From Desulfobulbaceae bacterium (lineage in GTDB: Bacteria; Desulfobacterota; Desulfobulbia; Desulfobulbales; Desulfobulbaceae): DNA of 7,752 nt. Positions 1-6,212 of the stretch are shown here, in pieces (position 1 is the first letter of the stretch; the number at the start of each line of letters is the position of its first letter). A program made the position numbers and the translations under genes. The notes under the pieces are model-generated. The model had not been told where the DNA came from and ran no database searches. It was given only the letters and a program-made list of their open reading frames with translations. The DNA is taken from positions 1 through 7,752 of the forward strand of contig JALVAI010000284.1 in assembly GCA_027011235.1 (NCBI GenBank). The letters are read 5' to 3'.

Positions 1-1131
1 CACCGGCACATCCCGTTTCCGCCGCCGGTTGCGGCGGTGGTAGCGCTGCCGCCCGACAGCCTTCAGTTCCCGCCCCAGACGGGCGATACGGTCGTTGATC
101 CGGCGCCGGTCGATTTCAAGCCGGGTTTCTCCCGGCCCCCTGGCGCCGATACCGCCGGTCAGACGTGAGAGGGCATCATCACGCGAAGACAGACGCGGCA
201 GCATGTATTTCAACTGCGCCATCTCGATCTGCAGCTTGCCCTCCCGGCTCTTTGCCCGGCCGGCAAAGATATCAAGGATCAACTGGGTCCGGTCAATAAC
301 CCGCAGGTCGGTATGATCGGTCACCGAACGTACCTGGGAGGGGCTCAACTCCTGGTCAAAGAGCAGGAGATTGGCATTGCGCCGCAGGCTCATCAGCATG
401 ATTTCCATCAGCTTGCCACGGCCGAGGATAAAGCGGGGATGTATTTTTTTCCGCCGCTGGATAACCCTGTCCAGCACCTCTACCCCTGCCGAGCGGGCAA
501 GCTCAGCCAGCTCGTCAAGAGACTCTTCCGCCCTGCTCCGGCTGCCGGTGGTCACGGAGATCAGCAGGGCCCTGTCCCGGCCCTTATCCACCTCGGTGCC
601 GGCGTCAAGACGGACAAATTCAGACTCCACCGCCTCGATCAGCTCCAGACAGGACTGATTTGGGGAAGCCGGATGCTCAGGGGCAAGGGGCAGCCAGAAT
701 CGGTTATCCTGTGCCGCCGGCAGGAGATGGGCGCTGTACAAAAGATCAGGCAGGGAGTCTTTCATGGTCAGCACCGAGATCAGGTCAAGTCGCAGGCAGG
801 CCATGTCCATAATATCCTCTTCACTCACCCCCTTGCCGGTAAAGGTGGTGTGTACGCAGCGGAGACCGCGTAAACGGCCGCCGGCGGTGCGGATATTGGA
901 GAGGACGGGAATAACGATCCGGTTAAAATCTCCGACAATGACGGTTTCCACCCGTCCGGAGCGGTGGATCAGCAACCCCAACTGGCGATTGAGTTCCGTG
1001 GACAGGGCGGCAAGGCTGCGCGCCATGTCCCGGCCGATAATCTCATGGGGGGAGATCGATTTTTTACTCAGACGTTCAAGCGCCTTTAGCTGCCTGGACT
1101 TGAGCCCGGTCGTGTTTCCTGTAACGGCGAT
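1..1131 (-). CDS. hflX: GTPase HflX, N-terminal part, truncated by the window edge
   Basis: HflX is a cytoplasmic GTPase that binds the 50S subunit and, in studied bacteria, splits or rescues stalled ribosomes. The 377 codons present end just before the P-loop, so no G motif is in the window. Residues about 187-310 match the HflX N-terminal domain: RALLIS, HPRFILGRGK, LLLFDQELSPSQ, VIDRTQLILDIFA and GKLQIEMAQLKY. The family signature GGIGARGPGETRLEIDRR lies near residues 326-343, followed by a basic, probably coiled-coil linker. About 185 residues precede this core and are absent from E. coli HflX. They carry the GNTTGLK, RQLGLLIHR and LRLDLISVL pattern I associate with the long HflX of Geobacter-like bacteria. 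The start is odd: a strong Shine-Dalgarno sequence faces an ATC codon (1131-1129) with a TGA stop 15 nt upstream of it. The first ordinary in-frame start is ATG at 1026, which has no clear ribosome site and would drop 35 family-like residues. The gene follows asnS by about 20 nt and is probably cotranscribed with it. Confidence 0.93.
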   Translation of the reverse strand, partial: MAVTGNTTGLKSRQLKALERLSKKSISPHEIIGRDMARSLAALSTELNRQLGLLIHRSGRVETVIVGDFNRIVIPVLSNIRTAGGRLRGLRCVHTTFTGKGVSEEDIMDMACLRLDLISVLTMKDSLPDLLYSAHLLPAAQDNRFWLPLAPEHPASPNQSCLELIEAVESEFVRLDAGTEVDKGRDRALLISVTTGSRSRAEESLDELAELARSAGVEVLDRVIQRRKKIHPRFILGRGKLMEIMLMSLRRNANLLLFDQELSPSQVRSVTDHTDLRVIDRTQLILDIFAGRAKSREGKLQIEMAQLKYMLPRLSSRDDALSRLTGGIGARGPGETRLEIDRRRINDRIARLGRELKAVGRQRYHRRNRRRKRDVPV

Positions 1132-1135
1132 GGTA

Positions 1136-1142
1136 CACCTCC
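1136..1142 (-). promoter_or_regulatory. Ribosome binding site of hflX facing an ATC codon
   Basis: Read on the minus strand, GGAGGTG at 1142-1136 is an almost perfect Shine-Dalgarno sequence. GGAGG is separated by 6 nt from ATC at 1131-1129, and the ATC begins the family-like N-terminus. No ATG, GTG or TTG occurs in this frame between the upstream TGA and ATC. This site is the main reason for placing the hflX start here rather than at the ATG 105 nt further on. Confidence 0.7.
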
Positions 1143-1150
1143 GATATCAA

Positions 1151-2542
1151 TTAGCAGGGAGCTGAACCGGGCGTGCGCGGAAAGGGGATCACGTCCCGGA
1201 TATTGGCCATGCCGGTGACAAACTGGACAAGACGCTCAAAACCGAGCCCGAACCCGGAATGGACCACGGACCCATACCTGCGCAGATCCAGGTACCAGCT
1301 GTATTCATCCACATCAAGCCCGGCCTCCTCCATGCGGGCCAGCAGAATATCATAACGTTCTTCACGTTGGGAGCCGCCCACCAGTTCGCCAATTCCCGGC
1401 ACCAGGATATCCATGGCAGCGACTGTTTTTTCGCCCTCATCAAGCCGCATGTAAAACGGTTTAATCTCCTTTGGATAATTGGTCACGATCACCGGCCGGC
1501 GGGCCACCTCCTCACAGAGGAACCGTTCATGCTCAGCCTGCATGTCCATACCCCAGAAAACTGGAACCTCAAATTCTCTGCCTTCCTTCCCCTGTGCCTC
1601 CAGAAGGATATCAATGGCCTCGGTATAGGTAAGACGAACAAAGGGTTGCGCACAGGCGGTTTCAAGTTTATTCACCAGTCCCTTGGCCACAAAACGGTCA
1701 AACAGGTTCAGGTCATCGGAGCAGGAGTCAAGGATCTGTCTGATCACGGTCCGGATCAATGATTCGGCCACCTCCATATTGCAGGAAAGATCACAAAAGG
1801 CCATTTCCGGTTCCACCATCCAGAACTCGGCCAGATGACGGCTGGTATTGGAATTTTCAGCCCGGAACGTGGGGCCAAAGGTATATACCCGTCCAAGGGC
1901 CATGGCATAGACCTCGGCCTGGAGCTGTCCGCTGACCGTAAGCCCGGCCCGGCGACCGAAAAAATCACGGGCAAAGGGATCAGGACCGTCAAACTGTCCG
2001 CTGTCCAGGGTGGTAACGGTGAACATCTCGCCGGCGCCCTCGCAATCCGAGGTGGTGATAATCGGGGTATGGACCTGAAAAAATCCATGATCAGCAAAAA
2101 ACTGATGGATTGCCAGGCTAAGTGCACTGCGCAGACGGCCCACAGCCCCGAGCGCATTGGTCCGTGGCCGCAGGTGGCTGATCGAGCGCAGAAACTCGAA
2201 ACTGTGCCGCTTTTTCTGCAAAGGATAGGCAGCCGGATCAGCAGGCCCCAGAACAGTGATCTTTTTTGCCTGTAATTCCACCTCCTGCCCCTTGGCCGGA
2301 GAGGCGACCAGGGTCCCGCCCACCTCAACGCCACAGCCGGTGGTGAGTTTTTTTATCTCGGCGCTGAAATTTTCCAGACCGGAATCAACAATCACCTGCA
2401 GATTGGCCAGGCAGGAGCCGTCATTGATCTCGACAAAGGACAGGGAACCGGAATCGCGGCGGGTCCGTACCCAGCCGCTGACTCTCAGCTCCCGGCCGAT
2501 GACCGGATCATGGAGAATTTTTTTGATCGTCTGTTGCATCAT
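1151..2542 (-). CDS. asnS: Asparaginyl-tRNA synthetase
   Basis: This class IIb synthetase charges tRNA-Asn with asparagine, using ATP, in the cytoplasm. The 463-residue length is normal for the bacterial enzyme. An N-terminal OB-fold anticodon-binding domain covers about residues 18-100 (RVSGWVRTRRDSGSLSF then EINDGS). The catalytic domain shows TPIITTSDCEGAGEMF at about 159-174, an AsnRS-like element that helps separate it from AspRS. Motif 2 is GPTFRAENSNTSRHLAEFW at about 223-241. Motif 3 is GFGLGFERLVQ at about 430-440, followed by MANIRDVIPFPRTPG. The C-terminus reads GSAPC instead of the GNAEF or GSAEF I would expect, a small difference of unclear meaning. Two adjacent ATG codons begin the frame. 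The upstream region is A-rich with only a weak ribosome site, so which ATG is used is uncertain. hflX follows closely on the same strand. Confidence 0.97.
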   Translation of the reverse strand: MMQQTIKKILHDPVIGRELRVSGWVRTRRDSGSLSFVEINDGSCLANLQVIVDSGLENFSAEIKKLTTGCGVEVGGTLVASPAKGQEVELQAKKITVLGPADPAAYPLQKKRHSFEFLRSISHLRPRTNALGAVGRLRSALSLAIHQFFADHGFFQVHTPIITTSDCEGAGEMFTVTTLDSGQFDGPDPFARDFFGRRAGLTVSGQLQAEVYAMALGRVYTFGPTFRAENSNTSRHLAEFWMVEPEMAFCDLSCNMEVAESLIRTVIRQILDSCSDDLNLFDRFVAKGLVNKLETACAQPFVRLTYTEAIDILLEAQGKEGREFEVPVFWGMDMQAEHERFLCEEVARRPVIVTNYPKEIKPFYMRLDEGEKTVAAMDILVPGIGELVGGSQREERYDILLARMEEAGLDVDEYSWYLDLRRYGSVVHSGFGLGFERLVQFVTGMANIRDVIPFPRTPGSAPC

Positions 2543-2640
2543 ATTTTTTTACTTTTCGGAATAAACCACAGCATGGCTGGACCGAATTTTACAGTGCCGG
2601 CCACAACGAATGATCGTCTGATCTCTGAAGCCATTGCCTA

Positions 2641-2690
2641 AGGCGGGTTTTACCCGCAACCCAAGGCTGTAGGGGCGGCTTCAGCCGCCA
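2641..2690. repeat. REP-like pair of GC-rich hairpins in the spacer between the DUF89 gene and asnS
   Basis: Two short perfect inverted repeats sit side by side. GCGGGT (2643-2648) pairs with ACCCGC (2652-2657) across a TTT loop. GGCGGC (2674-2679) pairs with GCCGCC (2684-2689) across a TTCA loop. Neither is followed by a T-tract on either strand, so a standard intrinsic terminator is unlikely. The form, especially a GTAGGGGCGGC start with a short loop, resembles dispersed extragenic palindromes found in many proteobacterial genomes. Only one copy is visible, so the repeat status is inferred. The rest of the spacer (2543-2753) shows no gene, and I found no convincing promoter for asnS in it. 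Confidence 0.5.
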
Positions 2691-2753
2691 TAGTTTTCAT
2701 GGTTATCATAATCATTCACAGCCTTTACAGCACGTGCAATAACCTGCGTAACC

Positions 2754-3638
2754 CTATTTTCTGATAAACATCATCTCACCCGTTCCTGTAAGGCCCAGCT
2801 CCTGTTCTGCAAAGAGATCGTTGAGATAACCGGCAACCCGGCTGCACTTGACGGTAAAGAGAAAAAACAGGGGCGCATCCACATCGGACAGGGTCTCGAA
2901 ATTTCCCATCCCCTTGCTGAGGATGATATCAGCTCCGATAAAATAGCGCCGGAACTCCGCACTGCAGTCAGCAAGGGGCGTGCCCGGACAATCGGTGCCG
3001 TTATCAATGACCCGGCAAAGAGAGGTCAACCCGCAAAAGACCGCATCCTCCATGGTGGCATCATTGATGATCGGCTCCCCGCGCACGGCGAGCGTCACCT
3101 CACAACCGGTCTTCTGCAGCTCACGAATCACAAGGGAATCAAACACTATTTCCCCGCAGTTATCAGCCAGATACAGCACCTTTGGCTGCGCTGTCCCCTG
3201 CACCTGTTCGACCAGGGCCGGGTAATCGTCTACGAGAAAGGCCTGGGTGGTGCATTCGGCCATGGATTTGGCGGCATCAAAACTGTGCTGGGCCGCATAA
3301 TCAATGATATTGCCGCAGGCGGCAAAATGTATGGCCGCCCGCAGGGGATCGACAGCCGCCTCTACCTCGGAGCTGATGGCATCATACAGGGAAAGGGCAA
3401 AGATATTGCTCTTATGTTTCAGCTCCTTAAATGGGTCCTGCCGCCCGGTGATCCGGGCAATGAGCCGGTAGAGAAAAACCGCGTTTTCCGGGGGCGTCCT
3501 CTCAAGATCAACCAGGGCAAGCATGCGACCGGCCTCATCGACAACCCGCCGCCGGAGCTGTGGATCTTCTGTGGAAAGCCGGGCCGCGGCCAGGGCCTGG
3601 CGCACGAAACAGACAAGGCACTCAAGATCGGTTCGCAT
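2754..3638 (-). CDS. DUF89 / ARMT1-like damage-control phosphatase family protein
   Basis: The predicted 294-residue protein belongs to the DUF89 family of metal-dependent phosphatases. Studied members hydrolyse damaged or excess phosphometabolites such as sugar phosphates, but the substrate here cannot be read from sequence. A CxxC pair (C7, C10 in ECLVCFVRQAL) is typical of prokaryotic stand-alone members. Likely metal and phosphate ligands are in YLADNCGEIVFD (D159, N160), RGEPIINDAT (N192, D193) and SKGMGNFETL (241-250). A KC..VA pattern follows at 264-269. I chose ATG at 3638 because GGAG lies 5 nt upstream and the family motif starts at once. A longer frame from 3698 would add 20 unsupported residues lying inside the upstream gene. 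The start overlaps the end of the TtcA-like gene by 17 nt, which suggests translational coupling. Confidence 0.88.
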   Translation of the reverse strand: MRTDLECLVCFVRQALAAARLSTEDPQLRRRVVDEAGRMLALVDLERTPPENAVFLYRLIARITGRQDPFKELKHKSNIFALSLYDAISSEVEAAVDPLRAAIHFAACGNIIDYAAQHSFDAAKSMAECTTQAFLVDDYPALVEQVQGTAQPKVLYLADNCGEIVFDSLVIRELQKTGCEVTLAVRGEPIINDATMEDAVFCGLTSLCRVIDNGTDCPGTPLADCSAEFRRYFIGADIILSKGMGNFETLSDVDAPLFFLFTVKCSRVAGYLNDLFAEQELGLTGTGEMMFIRK

Positions 3639-4407
3639 GATCGCTCCGGTATTGAGGGTCAAGAAGATAGTCGGGCCGGATATTAGCAAGGGCTGCAAAA
3701 ATATGTTCGCGCGCCCCGGGCAGACGTTGTTCCATGTCGCTGACTATCTCATGGACACGGCGCCTGGCGGTTTTCTCCGACAGAGGACAATTGCTGCGGA
3801 TCGGTTGCAGGAACAATGCGTGCCCGACCTGCCGCACCTGCTCTTTACTTAAGTAGGCAAGGGGCCGGATAATGGCAAGGCGACCGGAAAACAACCGTTG
3901 TTTCGGTACCATGGTACTGAGATTGCCGGCATGGAGCATGTTGAGGAAAAAGGTCTCTATGATATCATCACGATGATGGCCCATGGCCAGGGTGGGATAC
4001 TGATATTTGCGCGCATGGTCAAAGAGCTGGGTGCGGCGGCTGCGGGCACATTGGAAACAGACATCTTTCACCTTTCCCCTGCCGACCGCCTCTGCATCGG
4101 GAGTCCAGGCGGCGGGAAGAATTGTGCAGTCCAGGCCCTGCCTCTGGAGAGCGGCCCGCACCCTGCGGGCAACCGGTCCGGGTCCGTTCCGGTCAGGCTC
4201 CATATCAACATGGACCGCATGCACGACATAGCTGATGGGGGCGCGGGCCTGCCAGGATTGCAGGACATGGGCAAGAACCAGGGAGTCAATTCCCCCGGAA
4301 ACCCCGACCAGCACCCGGTCTCCATCGGCGAGCATTCCGAAATCAGCCATGGCCCGACCGATTTTTCTCCGACAGGCACGGGGTATCACATCAGTTAAGG
4401 TCAACAA
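3622..4407 (-). CDS. TtcA-like tRNA 2-thiocytidine synthetase family protein (PP-loop ATPase)
   Basis: TtcA proteins thiolate cytidine 32 in certain tRNAs, using ATP to activate the base and a [4Fe-4S] cluster held by three cysteines. This 261-residue protein has the PP-loop SGGIDS at 37-42, CFQC at 117-120, GHHRDDIIETFFLNML at 143-158, IIRPLAYLSKEQV at 179-191 and a third candidate cluster cysteine at C207 in SNCPLSEK. The N-terminus CRRKIGRAMADFGMLADGDRVLV aligns well with the start of E. coli TtcA, so translation must begin upstream of it. No ATG is available there. The best candidate is TTG at 4407, with a weak GGGTGA-type ribosome site about 10 nt before it; TTG at 4404 and GTG at 4389 are alternatives. 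The lipoprotein gene ends 32 nt upstream and the DUF89 gene overlaps the 3' end. The TtcA-like family is clear; the exact tRNA target is inferred, and the sequence diverges from E. coli TtcA around the third cysteine. Confidence 0.88.
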   Translation of the reverse strand: MLTLTDVIPRACRRKIGRAMADFGMLADGDRVLVGVSGGIDSLVLAHVLQSWQARAPISYVVHAVHVDMEPDRNGPGPVARRVRAALQRQGLDCTILPAAWTPDAEAVGRGKVKDVCFQCARSRRTQLFDHARKYQYPTLAMGHHRDDIIETFFLNMLHAGNLSTMVPKQRLFSGRLAIIRPLAYLSKEQVRQVGHALFLQPIRSNCPLSEKTARRRVHEIVSDMEQRLPGAREHIFAALANIRPDYLLDPQYRSDHANRS

Positions 4408-4439
4408 CAGGCGTAAATCACCCTTTAAGAGGAGCGGAC

Positions 4440-5099
4440 CTATTCTCCCGGCTCATAGAGATAGGGACATTGATGAAATTTTTCCTCCAATCCCTCCCGG
4501 GCAAGTTCCTCTGCGGTGATCCAGGTAAATCCCCTTTTCCGGGCGCTGTTGAAGGTATAGAGATTGGCCATCACCGACTGCTGTGTTTCATCAAAACGTC
4601 CACTGCAGAGAACGGTTTTGCTGTTCACATCGATCAATCTGTAACTGAAGGCAACCGAGGCAGGCACGGAAGCGGTATACTTGCCGCCGACCCGCTGTCT
4701 GTAGCGGTGCAGGGTCACCTGCAGGATTCCGTTGCAACTTAAGAAATCAGCTGCTTTTCGGGCCGTTGATAATGGGTTTTCCGTATCATCCTTTGGCAGG
4801 CCATTCATCTGGGCCGGGGATATGAAGCGGACATCGTCCCTGGCCATAAACTCTTTCTGCAGCAGGTTGTCCATAACCAGGGCGCCATCTTGCAGTTCCT
4901 TACCGTTGACCTGCTGGTCAGTCCCGGCCTCGTCCACCTGAATGGAAACAGGCAGCACCCCAATACAGGAGAGCGTTATGTCCGGATTCTTCATGATAAC
5001 GGCCTGCTTCTTTTTTGAGCTGCAGCCACCAATCATAAGAAAAACCATCAGAAAAACGCCAACACCCACCAACATCATATTTTTTTGCATGCCCTTCAT
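4440..5099 (-). CDS. Putative outer-membrane lipoprotein of unknown function
   Basis: I do not recognise this 219-residue protein. The N-terminus has a lysine-containing n-region, a hydrophobic segment at about residues 8-23 and a lipobox IGGC with the acylated cysteine at C26. SSKKK follows, so it should be processed by signal peptidase II and anchored in a membrane. The mature part begins a mixed alpha/beta stretch (ITLSCIGVLPVSI, then ALVMDNLLQKEF and VRFISPAQ). It continues with a probable beta-rich half (GILQVTLHRYRQRVGGKY, SVAFSYRLIDVNSKTVLCSG). The order of an IGVLPV-type strand, a helix, and a strand describing a property of the cell is loosely like LpoB, CsgG or FlgO-type periplasmic domains, but that is only a fold-level guess. 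The start at 5099 has AGAGG 6 nt upstream. It sits between hisB and the TtcA-like gene with no visible promoter of its own. Confidence 0.82.
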   Translation of the reverse strand: MKGMQKNMMLVGVGVFLMVFLMIGGCSSKKKQAVIMKNPDITLSCIGVLPVSIQVDEAGTDQQVNGKELQDGALVMDNLLQKEFMARDDVRFISPAQMNGLPKDDTENPLSTARKAADFLSCNGILQVTLHRYRQRVGGKYTASVPASVAFSYRLIDVNSKTVLCSGRFDETQQSVMANLYTFNSARKRGFTWITAEELAREGLEEKFHQCPYLYEPGE

Positions 5100-5187
5100 C
5101 TTCTTCCTCTGTAATTTTTCATTTTTTTAATTTTTTTATTTTACTTTCAGGGGATGCGGCGTAGAGGACTGGTTGCAATTCTGAAAA

Positions 5188-5787
5188 CTACAACATCCCC
5201 TTGGAGGAGAGCTGCCCTTCAAGGCCGGTGCGAAAATCAGCAGCCTTTGCCAAGGCCCGGGCCAATGCCTTGAACACCGCTTCAATTATGTGATGACTGT
5301 TTTCACCATGGAGAAGGTCAACATGCAGGGTCAGCCCCCCGTGTTGTGCCAGGGCCCGCATAAATTCCTTGGCCAGAGCGGTGTCGAATGTGCCGACCTT
5401 CTGGTCCGGCACCGCAGCCTGGTAATGGAGAAAGGGACGGTTGGAAATATCAACACATACCCGGACCAGGGTTTCATCCATGGGCACATAGGCATGGCCG
5501 TAACGGCAGATCCCGGAACGGTCGCCAAGGGCCCGGGTCAATGCCTGGCCCAGACAGATACCCACATCTTCCACTGTATGATGATCATCCACCTGCAGGT
5601 CACCCCTGGCCTGAATGTGAAGATCAAAAAATCCATGCACCGCAAACAGGGTAAGCATATGATCAAGAAACCCAACCCCGGTGGAAATTTCGGCCCGACC
5701 ACTGCCGTCGATTGTCAGCTCGACAGTTATATCGGTTTCAGCGGTCTTGCGGGTCATTTGTGATTGCCGTACTTTTTCCTCTGCCAT
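5188..5787 (-). CDS. hisB: Imidazoleglycerol-phosphate dehydratase
   Basis: This cytoplasmic Mn-dependent enzyme removes water from imidazole glycerol phosphate to give imidazole acetol phosphate in histidine synthesis. The 199-residue length fits the single-domain IGPD; the histidinol-phosphatase domain of E. coli HisB is absent. Signature segments are GFLDHMLTLFAVHG at 39-52, the metal-binding DDHHTVEDVGICLGQAL at 67-83 and GENSHHIIEAVFKALARAL at 161-179. I chose ATG at 5787 because GGGAG lies 5 nt upstream and the family's length then fits. The open frame continues to an ATG at 5982, but that would add 65 residues with no family likeness across a candidate promoter. No other his gene is nearby. 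The next gene, a lipoprotein, starts 88 nt downstream of the stop. Confidence 0.96.
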   Translation of the reverse strand: MAEEKVRQSQMTRKTAETDITVELTIDGSGRAEISTGVGFLDHMLTLFAVHGFFDLHIQARGDLQVDDHHTVEDVGICLGQALTRALGDRSGICRYGHAYVPMDETLVRVCVDISNRPFLHYQAAVPDQKVGTFDTALAKEFMRALAQHGGLTLHVDLLHGENSHHIIEAVFKALARALAKAADFRTGLEGQLSSKGML

Positions 5788-5815
5788 GCCTGCTCCCACA
5801 CTTCTTTGCTTTTTT

Positions 5816-5835
5816 CCCCTGTCATCTGACAAGGG
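5816..5835 (-). promoter_or_regulatory. Hairpin in the hisB leader
   Basis: On the minus strand CCCTTGTC (5835-5828) pairs with GACAGGGG (5823-5816) across the loop AGAT, giving 8 pairs including one T-G wobble. It ends 28 nt before the hisB ATG and falls inside the mRNA leader predicted from the promoter at 5859-5887. It has an A-rich rather than a T-rich tail, so it is not an intrinsic terminator. A regulatory or mRNA-stabilising role is only a possibility. Confidence 0.4.
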
Positions 5836-5858
5836 CATGACGATACCATCATCCCCAG

Positions 5859-5887
5859 ATTGTATTCCCCTTCCGAAAAATTCGCAA
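5859..5887 (-). promoter_or_regulatory. Candidate sigma70 promoter for hisB and the minus-strand gene group
   Basis: On the minus strand TTGCGA (5887-5882, 4 of 6 matches to TTGACA) is followed after 17 nt by TACAAT (5864-5859, 5 of 6 matches to TATAAT). Transcription would start near 5852, giving a leader of about 64 nt before hisB. This is the best candidate in the intergenic stretch 5788-6053, which otherwise holds only the leader hairpin and the tRNA promoter. Confidence 0.5.
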
Positions 5888-5989
5888 CAATTCCATGACA
5901 ACAGCCTCACTTTCCGGAAATGCGGTCCGCCCTTATCAGGGATATAATCTGTTCCACCAATCTTTTCTCTGTTAATGAACAATTTTTTA

Positions 5990-6019
5990 TTGACACACTC
6001 CAGAATTCTTTATTATAGT
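5990..6019 (+). promoter_or_regulatory. Sigma70-type promoter of tRNA-Gly
   Basis: A perfect -35 box TTGACA (5990-5995) is followed after 18 nt by TATAGT (6014-6019, 5 of 6 matches to TATAAT). The predicted start point near 6026 leaves a short leader before the tRNA at 6054, as is usual for stable RNA genes. It is the only strong promoter I can see upstream of the tRNA, rplM and rpsI. Confidence 0.75.
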
Positions 6020-6053
6020 CTCCTGCTGTTTGCAATTTAATGTTTTGCGCAGA

Positions 6054-6128
<75 letters not shown>

Positions 6129-6138
6129 TCGAATTTAC

Positions 6139-6167
6139 AAGGTTCGAACCTGGTTCGGACCTTTTTT
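6139..6167 (+). terminator. Intrinsic terminator after tRNA-Gly
   Basis: AAGGTTCGAAC (6139-6149) pairs with GTTCGGACCTT (6153-6163), 11 pairs with one T-G wobble, across the loop CTG. The stem runs directly into a T-tract. It lies between the tRNA and rplM, which starts only 45 nt further on, so some read-through may be needed to express the ribosomal protein genes. The hairpin is also built from two near-identical 11-nt direct repeats. Confidence 0.85.
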
Positions 6168-6212
6168 CTTTGTCATCTTTTTTGTTTTTTCCAACCGGTT
6201 TGAGGCTTGAGA

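Noticed and set aside
313..873. Long plus-strand open frames opposite hflX (for example 186 codons)
   Set aside because: The minus strand encodes an uninterrupted, clearly recognisable HflX here. The plus-strand frames have no family likeness and are antisense shadows.
2523..2622. Direct repeat CAGACGATCA at the asnS start and about 90 nt upstream (minus strand)
   Set aside because: A single 10-nt match in this span is weak. No further copies or symmetry point to an operator, and one copy is coding sequence.
2641..2690. The twin hairpins as an intrinsic terminator for the DUF89 gene
   Set aside because: Neither stem is followed by a T-tract in the direction of transcription, so REP-like repeats fit better.
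5788..5982. A 65-codon N-terminal extension of hisB in the same open frame
   Set aside because: It lacks family likeness, contains the best candidate promoter and leader hairpin, and the start at 5787 has a good ribosome site and gives the normal family length.
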